A DNA stretch of 64,000 bases from Azospirillum brasilense (GTDB taxonomy: Bacteria; Pseudomonadota; Alphaproteobacteria; Azospirillales; Azospirillaceae): the NCBI RefSeq assembly GCF_003349955.1, contig NZ_QLKQ01000005.1, positions 1 through 64,000 on the forward strand, in the 5' to 3' direction. The notes below the pieces were generated by a model. That model saw nothing but the letters and a program-made list of their open reading frames with translations, was not told where the DNA came from and made no database searches. This document shows, in pieces, positions 35,359 to 43,371 of the stretch. Positions within the stretch are counted from its first letter, which is position 1; every line of letters starts with the position of its first letter. The position numbers and the translations under genes were made by a program.

Positions 35359-36513
35359 TCAGTAGGCGGCGCGGTACATCGCAAGAATGTCCTCGCGTTC
35401 GACCGGACGCGGGTTGTTGTCCAGCAGGCGGCGGATGGCGTGCGCCTCCTCGGCCATGCGCGGCAGATCGTCCTCCGGCACGCCGAGGTCGGAGAGCGAC
35501 ATGGTGCAGCCCAGCGCCACGCACCAGCTGTGGGCCGCCTGGAGGACCGCCGCCGGCTCGCTGACCGGCTTCAGCCCCAGCGCCGCCAGCACCCCAGCCG
35601 TCTTCTCCGGCACAGCCGGGGCGTTGAAGGCCAGGACGTGGGGGAAGACCAGGGCGTTGGCCGCCCCGTGCGGTACATGGTGACGGGTGCCCAGCGGGTA
35701 GGCGACGGCGTGGCCCGCCGCCGTGTTGACCGGCCCCAGGCAGAAGCCGCCGTAGAGCGAGGCCAGGGCCAGACCGGCCCGCGCCTCGCGGTCGGACCCG
35801 TCGGCGACGGCGCGCGGCAGCCAGCGCCCGATCAGCCGGATGCCCGCCAGCGCGTAAAGGTCGATGGCCGGATGGGCCTTGCGGTTGGTGTAGGCCTCGA
35901 CGCAATGGGCCAGCGCGTCCACCCCGGTGGCGGCGGTCACCGCCCGCGGCACGGTCATCGTCAGGTCGGGATCGACCACCGCCAGATCGGCCAGCATGCG
36001 CAGGCTCTGCACGGCGATCTTGCTGGCGGTGGCCGGGTCGGTGACCAGGGCCCGGGTGCCCGCCTCGCTGCCGGTGCCGGCGGTGGTCGGCACCTGGGCC
36101 AGGGCGGCGCGCTTGGCGCGGACCCGTTCAACTCCGGCCACCTCGGCGAGGGTCTGGCCGCTGCCCGGCAGAACCGCCGCCAGCTTGGCCAGATCCATGG
36201 CGCTGCCGCCGCCGAAGCCGACGACGAGCTGCGGTTCCGCCGCCTCGGCCACGGCCAGCAGATCGTCGAGGTCGGCGGTGTCCGGTTCCGGCCGCACGCG
36301 GTCGAAGACCGTCACCGCGCCCGGCAGGTCGAGCAGCCCGACGCGGGCGGCGTTGAAGGCGTCGGCCACCACCAGCGTGCGGGCGATGCCGTTCTCCCGC
36401 GCCCAGGCGCCGACCGAGGCGACCAGACCGCCGCCGAACAGGACGCGCGGGGGCCGGACCAGTTCGATGGGTGCGAACGTATCCGGCGGAGTGGCGTGGA
36501 TGGATTCCGTCAT
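35359..36513 (-). CDS. Iron-containing alcohol dehydrogenase
   Basis: This 384-aa group III dehydrogenase has the nucleotide motif GGGSAMDLAK and the metal site residues in TGVDALAHCVEAYTN, GHAVAYPLG and HHVPHGAANALVFPHV. The family reduces or oxidises aldehydes, lactaldehyde or maleylacetate with NAD(P). It lies in the catabolic operon between the aldolase and PdxA2 genes and could process the aldehyde released by the aldolase. Metal ligands appear intact. The substrate is not deducible. Confidence 0.9.
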   Translation of the reverse strand: MTESIHATPPDTFAPIELVRPPRVLFGGGLVASVGAWARENGIARTLVVADAFNAARVGLLDLPGAVTVFDRVRPEPDTADLDDLLAVAEAAEPQLVVGFGGGSAMDLAKLAAVLPGSGQTLAEVAGVERVRAKRAALAQVPTTAGTGSEAGTRALVTDPATASKIAVQSLRMLADLAVVDPDLTMTVPRAVTAATGVDALAHCVEAYTNRKAHPAIDLYALAGIRLIGRWLPRAVADGSDREARAGLALASLYGGFCLGPVNTAAGHAVAYPLGTRHHVPHGAANALVFPHVLAFNAPAVPEKTAGVLAALGLKPVSEPAAVLQAAHSWCVALGCTMSLSDLGVPEDDLPRMAEEAHAIRRLLDNNPRPVEREDILAMYRAAY

Positions 36514-36529
36514 GGCGGGTGCTCCTTCC

Positions 36530-37558
36530 TCAGCCGGCGAGCCGGCGGGCGGCGGCCAGCTTCTCGGCGTAATCGATGGCCTCGATCAGGCTCAGTTCGT
36601 TGGCGATGCCCTTGCCGGCGATGTCGAAGGCGGTGCCATGATCGACGGAGGTGCGGATGATCGGCAGCCCCAGGGTGATGTTGACCCCGCTCAGCGCGTC
36701 CCACCGGCCGGTCGCCGGATCGACGTGGAAGCCCAGCAGCTTGACCGGAATGTGCCCCTGGTCGTGGTACATGGCGACCACCGCGTCGAACTGGCCGGCG
36801 CGCAGCTTGACGAACACCGTGTCGCCCGGCACCGGCCCCACCACGTCCAGCCCCTCGGCGACGCAGCGCTCGATCACCGGGGCGGTGATCTCGATGTCCT
36901 GCCGGCCGAACAGCCCGCCTTCCCCGGCGTGGGGGTTGAGGGCGGCGATGGCGATGCGGCGGCGCTCCAGCCCCAGCCCGGCCAACGTCTCGTCGGTGCG
37001 GTCGATGACGTAGCGCAGCCGCTCGGGCGTCAGGCGCTTTGGCACGTCCTCCAGCGCGATGTGGGTGGTGACGTGGCTGACCCGCATGTTGCCGTGGGCG
37101 AGCATCATCACCGAGCCGCGGGCGCCGGTCAGCTCGGCCAGCAGGTCGGTGTGGCCGGCGAAGTGGTAGCCGGCCTTGTTCATCGCCTCCTTGTTCAGGG
37201 GCGCCGTGACCAGCCCGTGGATGCGCCCGGCCTCGGCCAGCCGCACCGCGCGCTCCACCGCCAGATAGGCGAAGCGGCCGCCGTCCACCGACAGCTCGCC
37301 GGGGCGGATCGGTTCGCCCTCCGGCCCGGCCTGCAGGCAGGCGAGCGCCGGCCATTCCTCGTCCGCCGTCACCTCGGGGAAGGCGAGGTCGCTGCCCAGG
37401 GCCTCGCGCGCCGCCATCAGCGCCGGGTTGCTGCCGATCACCAGAAGCCGCAGGCTTCCGGCGTCCAGCCGCTCCTTCAGGCGGGCGCAGGCCTTCACGA
37501 TGATCTCGGGTCCGACGCCGGCCGGATCACCCATGGTGATGGCCAGATGGGGGGTCAT
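36530..37558 (-). CDS. pdxA2: PdxA2-like 4-phospho-D-threonate/erythronate dehydrogenase
   Basis: This 342-aa PdxA-family protein has TMGDPAGVGPEI at the N-terminus and metal-binding His in GHTD and MYHDQGHIPVKL, with the substrate loop LGLPIIRTSVDHGTAFDIAG. Vitamin B6 PdxA oxidises 4-phosphohydroxythreonine; PdxA2 paralogues paired with DUF1537 kinases oxidise and decarboxylate 4-phospho-four-carbon acids to dihydroxyacetone phosphate. The start (37558) overlaps the kinase gene's stop by 4 bp, supporting the catabolic role. Confidence 0.87.
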   Translation of the reverse strand: MTPHLAITMGDPAGVGPEIIVKACARLKERLDAGSLRLLVIGSNPALMAAREALGSDLAFPEVTADEEWPALACLQAGPEGEPIRPGELSVDGGRFAYLAVERAVRLAEAGRIHGLVTAPLNKEAMNKAGYHFAGHTDLLAELTGARGSVMMLAHGNMRVSHVTTHIALEDVPKRLTPERLRYVIDRTDETLAGLGLERRRIAIAALNPHAGEGGLFGRQDIEITAPVIERCVAEGLDVVGPVPGDTVFVKLRAGQFDAVVAMYHDQGHIPVKLLGFHVDPATGRWDALSGVNITLGLPIIRTSVDHGTAFDIAGKGIANELSLIEAIDYAEKLAAARRLAG

Positions 37559-38748
37559 GCTCGTTCTCCTCGATGCGGCCGGGGCGTGCCCTGGCGCGTT
37601 GGTTCCGGTGCCGCCCGGTCCGCGTCGGGGGCGTCCCCGCGGATCAGCCGGCGCAAAAGCGAGGGGTCGCCGAAGGCGCCCGATTTGGAGACGACGCGCA
37701 CCCCCTCCCAAGCGCCGCCGCGCAGGGTCGAACAGGGCACGCCGGGCAGCAGGGCGCCGTCGAGGTCGAGGCGGTCGGCGCCGAGCGCTTGGCAGAGCGC
37801 GCGCAGCGTCTCCCCGCCCGACACCAGCAGGGTCGCCGGCGGGACGAGGCGGCGGGCCAGCGCGCCCAGCTCCCGCCCGATGCGCTCGGCCGCCGCGTCG
37901 CGCGCCAGCCCGTCGGGCAGGTCGAGACGGACCAGCGCGGCGCTACGCTCCGCCAGACGCGCGGCCACGCGCGCCGCGGCGGCCGTCCCGCCATCCGGCA
38001 GGGCCAGAACGTCGTTGCCGCAGGCGTCGAGCTGGAGCATCGTCACCGGGTGGTCGGTGCCGAACAGCCCCAACAGCGGCCGGGGCAAGGGGTCGGGCGA
38101 CGGCGCCGGTCCGCGACCGGTGTCCATCACCGCCGCCAGGGCCGCCGCCAAGCCGCCGCTGCCGCACCACAGCACCCGGCCGGACAAGGCCAGCCCGGTG
38201 GCCGCGATGGCGGCGAGGTCGGCGTCGGTCTCGGCGTCCCACAGGCTGACGCCGGGCGGCACCGCGTTGCCGGGGCGGCACAGCCGCACCCGCTCGCCCT
38301 CCGATTCAAGGGCCATGGCCAGATCGGTGGCGACGGGCGTCCAGCCGTCCACGCCCCGGACCTGCTGGCGGACCTGCTGCCGGCCGCCGCGCGTCACCCG
38401 CCCCTGGAAGGGAAAGGCCGGGGCGACGATGCAATGGTCCGGACGGTCCACCGCCATCCAGGCGGCGATCTCCGCCGCGCCATGGCCGCGCAGCAAACTG
38501 TCCAGCTTGGCGAAGCGCAGCGCGTCGCCGCCCGGAAGGCGGGTCGCCAGAGCCGTCACCCGCCGCCGCGCCGCCGCCGCGTCGCCGATGTCCCGCGTCC
38601 CGGTATCGAGCGCCACCGAGGCGCCCGCCGCCAGACCGGCGGGAACGCCCTCCCAGTGGACCGCGACCGGACGGGACGGGCCAGCGAAGGCCGCCGCGCT
38701 GTCCAGCGCGCCGGTCAGGTCGTCGGCGATCAGGTGAAGCGGCGGCAT
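37555..38748 (-). CDS. Four-carbon acid sugar kinase (DUF1537 family)
   Basis: This 397-aa protein is the first gene of the operon. The N-terminal sugar-binding domain has IADDLTGALDSA and FAKLDSLLRG; the C-terminal nucleotide-binding domain has LVSGGETLRAL and VVSKSGAFGD. DUF1537 kinases phosphorylate threonate or erythronate at O4, feeding the PdxA2 dehydrogenase encoded next. Together they would turn a C4 acid sugar into dihydroxyacetone phosphate and CO2. The choice between D-threonate and D-erythronate is open. Confidence 0.88.
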   Translation of the reverse strand: MPPLHLIADDLTGALDSAAAFAGPSRPVAVHWEGVPAGLAAGASVALDTGTRDIGDAAAARRRVTALATRLPGGDALRFAKLDSLLRGHGAAEIAAWMAVDRPDHCIVAPAFPFQGRVTRGGRQQVRQQVRGVDGWTPVATDLAMALESEGERVRLCRPGNAVPPGVSLWDAETDADLAAIAATGLALSGRVLWCGSGGLAAALAAVMDTGRGPAPSPDPLPRPLLGLFGTDHPVTMLQLDACGNDVLALPDGGTAAAARVAARLAERSAALVRLDLPDGLARDAAAERIGRELGALARRLVPPATLLVSGGETLRALCQALGADRLDLDGALLPGVPCSTLRGGAWEGVRVVSKSGAFGDPSLLRRLIRGDAPDADRAAPEPTRQGTPRPHRGERA

Positions 38749-38784
38749 GACGTTCCGACCCGTTGTTCAAGGCGGGATCATTGA

Positions 38785-38815
38785 GACACACAACAAACCA
38801 CCTGTCAACATGTTG
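38785..38815 (-). promoter_or_regulatory. Promoter and operator of the nine-gene acid-sugar operon
   Basis: On the minus strand a consensus -35 TTGACA (38803-38808) is followed after 17 bp by CTCAAT (38780-38785 region) as a -10. A perfect 10-bp palindrome, CAACATGTTG (38806-38815), overlaps the -35. A regulator bound there would block RNA polymerase. The divergent FadR-type gene is the natural candidate. Confidence 0.6.
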
Positions 38816-38839
38816 TAATGTTGATTGCTGGTTTTTCGC

Positions 38840-38883
38840 TTGAACCACCCGTCCGAATGGGTTTACATCTTTACAAGTTGACA
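38840..38883 (+). promoter_or_regulatory. Promoter of the FadR-type gene with downstream dyad half-site
   Basis: TTGAAC (38840-38845) and TTACAT (38863-38868) with a 17-bp spacer form a plausible sigma-70 promoter. GTTGACA at 38877-38883 is the inverted copy of TGTCAAC at 38803-38809, which overlaps the opposite promoter. Paired distant half-sites would allow one regulator to control both directions. Confidence 0.5.
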
Positions 38884-38905
38884 GAACGCCGCAGGAGAAG
38901 GCCGT

Positions 38906-39688
38906 ATGGAGTCACGCGAACGGGGGCTGGAGGACGGCGCGTCGCCGATGCCCGGGGATGGCGAGGGCCACGCCGCGGCGCGGGGGCGCCACACCCCTCT
39001 CGTCCAGCGCGTCTATCAGCTTCTGCTGACCCAGATCAGCGCCGGCGACTACCAGCCGAACGAGCGGTTGCCGGGGGAGAACGAACTCGCCACGCGCTTC
39101 CAGGTGTCGCGCCCCATCGTGCGCGAGGCGCTGCGCCGGCTGCGCGACGAGGGGATGATCTACTCGCGCCAGGGTGCCGGCAGCTTCGTGCGGACGACGG
39201 TGGAGGAAAGCCGTCCGCTGCTCGGCTACGCACCGGTGGAGACCATCGCCGACATCCAGCGCTGCTATGAATTCCGCCTGACCATCGAGCCCGACCACGC
39301 CTACCACGCCGCCCTGCGCCGGAACGACGCGGCGCTGTCCAACATCGTGGCGGCGCTCGACCTGATGGCCGACGCGACCCGCGCCCACCGGCACCGGGAC
39401 GACGCGGATTTCGCCTTCCACGCCGCCATCGCGGACGCCGCGAACAACCATTATTACGCGTCGTCGATGCAGGCGCTGAAGGACCACATCGCCGTGGGCA
39501 TGAAGTTCCACGGCTCGTCGCTGCTGGGGCCGAGCGGCGGGCTGTCCCATGTCCTGGAGGAGCATCGGGGCATCTTCGAAGCCATCCGCAACCGCGACGC
39601 CGACACCGCGCGCGCCCGCATGCGCCGGCATCTGGAGGGGTCGCGCGACCGCGTGTTCGAGGGACGGGTGCTCGACCTGTCGCTGTGA
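38906..39688 (+). CDS. FadR-subfamily GntR regulator (FCD domain)
   Basis: This 260-aa protein has an extended N-terminus (about 30 residues), then a winged helix (VQRVYQLLLTQISAGDY, LPGENELATRFQVSRPIVREALR). The FCD helical domain at about 100-245 includes metal/ligand-type residues (EFRLTIEPDHAYHAA, FHAAIADAANNHYY, EEHRGIFEAI). FadR/FCD regulators respond to organic acids and sugar acids. It is divergent from the acid-sugar kinase operon and is almost certainly its regulator, probably a repressor acting at the palindrome over the operon's -35. Confidence 0.9.
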   Translation: MESRERGLEDGASPMPGDGEGHAAARGRHTPLVQRVYQLLLTQISAGDYQPNERLPGENELATRFQVSRPIVREALRRLRDEGMIYSRQGAGSFVRTTVEESRPLLGYAPVETIADIQRCYEFRLTIEPDHAYHAALRRNDAALSNIVAALDLMADATRAHRHRDDADFAFHAAIADAANNHYYASSMQALKDHIAVGMKFHGSSLLGPSGGLSHVLEEHRGIFEAIRNRDADTARARMRRHLEGSRDRVFEGRVLDLSL

Positions 39689-39809
39689 TCCGGGAACCCT
39701 GAGTCCCGTCACCCTGTCAACGCACTCGCCCGCCCGCGCCGGTAATGGCACTCTGTCGGGACCGGCGGATAGAGGATGGCCGGTGACTTGCGGATGGGGT
39801 GTGTGGACC

Positions 39810-40712
39810 GTGCTTCACCATGACTTGGCGACGCTTCGGCTGTTCGTGAAAGCCTGCGAGCTGAAAAGCCTGAGCCGCGCCAGCGAGGCCCTGAATCTCG
39901 CGGTGTCCGCGGCCAGCCGGCGCATCCGGCTGCTGGAGCACGACGCCGGAATGCCGCTGCTGAAGCGGCGCCCGCACGGCATCGAGCCGACCCCGGCCGG
40001 GCTGCTCGTGCTGCGCTACGCCCACGACATGGTCTATCTGGGGGCGCAACTGGAGGCGATGCTCGCCGAATACCGGTCCGGCGTGCGCGGCCACGTGCGG
40101 GTCTACGCGTCGTCCTCGGCGCTGGTGGAATGCCTCGCCGCCGACCTCTCGCGCTTCGCCGCCGAGAATCCCGGCATCAAGCTGGAGCTGGAGGAGCGCC
40201 CAAGCGCCGACACGCTGGACGCGCTCTACCGCAAGAAGGCCGACATCGGGGTGATCGTCGGCGGCCGGGGGACCGAGGGGCTGGTCCGCTACCCCTACGC
40301 CAAAGACCGGCTGTGGGTGGCCCTGCCGCGCGGGCATCGTCTGGCCGACCGGCCCAGCCTGCGCTTCGCCGAGCTTCTGGACGAGGAGCATGTGGCGCTG
40401 GAGGGCGGCACCGCCGTGCATGGCCTGCTCGCCGAGCGGGCGCGGGCGGAGGGCCGCTTCATCAAGGTGCGCGTCCAGGTCCGCAGCTTCGAGGTGATGT
40501 GCCAGATGATCAGCCTGGGGCTGGGCGTCGGCGTCCTGCCGAAGCGCGCCGTCCAGCCCCTCTCGACCGCGCTCGGCGTGGAGCTGGTCGCCCTTGACGA
40601 GGACTGGGCGGAACGCAGCTTCGAGATTTGCGTTCGTTCACCCGACGCTCTGGACGCGCCCAGCCAGCGGCTGCTGGATTTCCTGCGGGAGCAGGCGGTG
40701 CCGAAGCCGTGA
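39810..40712 (+). CDS. LysR-family transcriptional regulator
   Basis: The product is about 300 aa from GTG 39810 (GTG 39801 or 39783 are alternatives; a GGATGGGG purine tract lies upstream). The LysR HTH is LRLFVKACELKSLSRASEAL with ISAASRRI-like recognition (VSAASRRIRLLEH). The effector domain follows, with RVYASSSALVECLAADL and SLGLGVGVLPKRAV. It is encoded in the same direction as, and 95 bp before, the amidase operon, rather than divergently. A perfect 21-bp dyad immediately after its stop suggests that it controls that operon. Confidence 0.88.
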   Translation: MLHHDLATLRLFVKACELKSLSRASEALNLAVSAASRRIRLLEHDAGMPLLKRRPHGIEPTPAGLLVLRYAHDMVYLGAQLEAMLAEYRSGVRGHVRVYASSSALVECLAADLSRFAAENPGIKLELEERPSADTLDALYRKKADIGVIVGGRGTEGLVRYPYAKDRLWVALPRGHRLADRPSLRFAELLDEEHVALEGGTAVHGLLAERARAEGRFIKVRVQVRSFEVMCQMISLGLGVGVLPKRAVQPLSTALGVELVALDEDWAERSFEICVRSPDALDAPSQRLLDFLREQAVPKP

Positions 40713-40731
40713 TTTCGAGAAATTCGAAATC
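40711..40731. promoter_or_regulatory. Perfect dyad, probable LysR box of the amidase operon
   Basis: GATTTCGA-gaaat-TCGAAATC is a perfect inverted repeat with 8-bp arms. It starts within the LysR stop codon and lies 77 bp upstream of the amidase start. The inner part fits the LysR T-N11-A pattern. No T-run follows, so a terminator is less likely. Confidence 0.6.
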
Positions 40732-40807
40732 AGGTGTGTCGCAATTGTTCTTCTAGGCAACTGTGCAGCCCCTCATCATCAGGTCCGGCGATGAGGGAGT
40801 GGGCCGA

Positions 40808-42181
40808 ATGTCCTGGACCAGCCAGAACCCCGATGTTCCTGACGACCCCCGCGGGGCCGGTCCCGGTTTCGCGGATTGGAGCGGGCTCCCGACCACGGCC
40901 CGCGCGGAGGCCGCCGCGGCCTGCGCGGCCTGGGCGCCGGAGGTTCAGGCCCGCTTCGGCTGCTTCGCCGAGCTTTGTACCGCTCAAACGAACGCCGCCG
41001 GCCCGCTGGCCAGCCTGCCCTACGCCGCCAAGGACATGTTCGACAGCGTGGGCCGCTCGCCCGGCTGCGGCCTCCCCGCTGCCGGGGACGACGCATCCGG
41101 CCCGGCACCGGAGCGGGCGGCGGCGGTGCTGGACCGGCTCGACGGGGCCGGGGCGCGGCGGGTCGGCTTCACCACCATGACGGCGCTGGCCTACGAGCCG
41201 TCCGGCGTGGGCAAGGCGCTCAACCCCTGGAACCGCGAGATCGTCCCCGGCGGCTCCTCCGCCGGGTCGGCGGTCGCGGTGGCGGCGGGCGCGGTGTTCG
41301 CCGCGCTAGGGTCGGACACCGCCGGCTCCCTGCGCATTCCGGCGCAGGCCTGCGGAGTCACCGCCTGGAAGCCGACCTTCGGCGCGGTGCCGGTCGCCGG
41401 GGCGATGACGCTGGCCCCCAGCCTCGACACCATCGGGCTTCTCGCCCGCAGCGCGCGCGACATCCAGCTCCTGGCGCCCGTTCTGGCGACGGATAGGACG
41501 TTCCCATCGGAGCCGCCGGCCCGCGCCGCTCTCCTCTCCGACGCGGTCGAGGCGTCCGAGGCGCCGATCCGGGCGGCCTGCCGCGACGGGGCGGAGGGCA
41601 TCGCCGCCTGCGGCGTTACCCTGGAACAGCGCTCGGGCCTGCCGACCATCGAAGCGCTGTCCGACCCCCTGTTTCTCATTCTCCAGGCGGAGGCGGCGGC
41701 CCAGCATGGCGGGCTCGCCCTCGCCGCGCGGGAGCCGACCCTCGCCCGGCGGCTCGCCAAGGGCCTGGACATCGCGCCGGACCGCCTCGCGGCGGCCAAG
41801 GCGGCGCTGGCCGAGGCCACGGCACCCGTCCTGGACAACCTGTTCGGCGCGGCCGGCGCCCTCCTGCTGCCGGTCATGCCGATCCGCACACCGCCGGTCG
41901 CGGTGGCCGACCCGGCCTCCGCGGACTTCCACGCGGCGACGCTCTACCGGCTCAGCGCCTACACCCGCTTCGTCAACGCCCTCGGCCTGCCGGCGGTCGC
42001 CGTCCCGGTCGGGTTCGACGACCGCGGGATGCCGGTGGCGCTCCAGATCGTCGGCCGTCCCGGAACGGACGGCGCTCTGCTGGCGCTGGCCGCCGCGCTG
42101 CAGGCGCGGACCGGCTGGCACCGGCGGCGGCCAACCGAGATCACCGATTTTCCCAGCCCTCTTGCACAGCGTGGCTCATGA
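40808..42181 (+). CDS. Amidase signature family hydrolase
   Basis: The product is 457 aa; ATG 40808 is chosen because a GAGGGAG site lies at the right distance. The Ser-cisSer-Lys triad is visible: Lys in YAAKDMFD, cis-Ser in GGSSAGSAV, and nucleophile Ser in GSDTAGSLRIPA. Signature amidases hydrolyse amides, acylureas or related C-N bonds. It is the first gene of an operon with CoA-transferase, crotonase, importer, deacetylase-like and SDR genes. It likely opens or trims an imported amide or urea derivative. At 457 aa it is normal for AtzF/GatA-like members. Confidence 0.88.
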   Translation: MSWTSQNPDVPDDPRGAGPGFADWSGLPTTARAEAAAACAAWAPEVQARFGCFAELCTAQTNAAGPLASLPYAAKDMFDSVGRSPGCGLPAAGDDASGPAPERAAAVLDRLDGAGARRVGFTTMTALAYEPSGVGKALNPWNREIVPGGSSAGSAVAVAAGAVFAALGSDTAGSLRIPAQACGVTAWKPTFGAVPVAGAMTLAPSLDTIGLLARSARDIQLLAPVLATDRTFPSEPPARAALLSDAVEASEAPIRAACRDGAEGIAACGVTLEQRSGLPTIEALSDPLFLILQAEAAAQHGGLALAAREPTLARRLAKGLDIAPDRLAAAKAALAEATAPVLDNLFGAAGALLLPVMPIRTPPVAVADPASADFHAATLYRLSAYTRFVNALGLPAVAVPVGFDDRGMPVALQIVGRPGTDGALLALAAALQARTGWHRRRPTEITDFPSPLAQRGS

Positions 42182-43371
42182 CCCGATCCGAACCCGCAAA
42201 AGCTCTTGAGCACATCCGAGTCCTGGATCTCACGCGCGTGCGCGCCGGCCCGACCTGCTGCCGCGTGCTCGCCGACTTCGGGGCCGACGTCATCAAGGTC
42301 GAGGCCCCGCCGGGCGTCGACCGCAACGAGGGGATGAGCGGCCCCCGGCACGGCTACGACATGCTGAACCTGCACCGCAACAAGCGGTCGCTGTCGCTCA
42401 ACCTCCGCACCCCGCAGGGCCGCGACCTGTTCCTGGAGCTGGTGCGCACGGCCGACGTGGTGGTCGAGAACTACCGGCCCGACGTGAAGGACCGCCTCGG
42501 CATCGGCTACGACGCGCTGAAGGCGGTGAATCCGCGGATCATCCTGGCCTCGATCTCCGGCTACGGCCAGACCGGCCCCTACCGCGAGCGCGCCGGCTTC
42601 GACCAGATCGCCCAGGGCATGGGCGGGCTGATGAGCGTGACCGGGCTTCCCGGCCAGGGACCGGTGCGGGCGGGCATCGCGGTCGCCGACAGCGCCTCCG
42701 GCCTGTATGCGGCCATCGGCATCCTGGTCGCCCTGTCGGAGCGCGACCGCTCCGGCGAGGGGCAGTGGGTCCAGACCTCGCTTCTGGAGTCCCAGATCGC
42801 CCTGATGGATTTTCAGGCGGCGCGCTATCTGGTGGAGGGCGAGGTCCCGCAGCCGGCGGGCAACGACCACCCCTATTCGACCCCCATGGGCGTGATGGCG
42901 ACGGCCGACGGCCACCTCAACATCGGCGTCGGCGGCGACGGCCAGTGGCGGTCCTTCTGCCGGGCCATCGAGCGCGAGGACCTCGCCGACGCCCCCGAAT
43001 TCGCCACGCAGGAGCAGCGCTTCCGCAACCGCCCGACGCTCAAGCCGCTGCTGGAGGAGGTGTTCCGCACCCGCAAGACCGCGGACTGGCTGGCGCGGCT
43101 GGAGGAGGAAGGGGTTCCGGCGGGACCGATCTACCGCATGGACGAGGTCTTCGCCGACCCGCAGGTCGGGCATCTCGGCATCGCCGTGCCCTGCGAGCAT
43201 CCCGCGCGCGGCGCCATGCGCCTCGTCGGCCAGCCGGTCGGCCTGTCGCGCACGCCCGCCCGCATCGAGCGGCCCGCCCCCGACGCGGGCGAGCACACGG
43301 CGGAGGTGCTGGGCGCCATCGGCCTGTCCCCGGCGGACGTCGTCGCCCTCAAGGCGCAGGGAATCGTCTGA
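42178..43371 (+). CDS. CaiB/BaiF family (class III) CoA-transferase
   Basis: This 397-aa protein starts at the ATGA overlap with the amidase gene. It begins with VLDLTRVRAGPTCCRVLADFGADVIKVE-type family sequence, followed by ENYRPDV and GFDQIAQGMGG, whose Asp is the acyl-anhydride-forming residue in formyl-CoA transferase. It moves CoA onto a carboxylic acid, here presumably the acid released by the amidase. The gene overlaps the crotonase gene by 1 bp. Confidence 0.92.
   Translation: MTRSEPAKALEHIRVLDLTRVRAGPTCCRVLADFGADVIKVEAPPGVDRNEGMSGPRHGYDMLNLHRNKRSLSLNLRTPQGRDLFLELVRTADVVVENYRPDVKDRLGIGYDALKAVNPRIILASISGYGQTGPYRERAGFDQIAQGMGGLMSVTGLPGQGPVRAGIAVADSASGLYAAIGILVALSERDRSGEGQWVQTSLLESQIALMDFQAARYLVEGEVPQPAGNDHPYSTPMGVMATADGHLNIGVGGDGQWRSFCRAIEREDLADAPEFATQEQRFRNRPTLKPLLEEVFRTRKTADWLARLEEEGVPAGPIYRMDEVFADPQVGHLGIAVPCEHPARGAMRLVGQPVGLSRTPARIERPAPDAGEHTAEVLGAIGLSPADVVALKAQGIV

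Noticed and set aside
36530..37558. Vitamin B6 biosynthesis PdxA
   Set aside because: Coupling to a DUF1537 kinase and an importer operon fits the catabolic PdxA2 role better; no other B6 or ksgA/surA neighbours.
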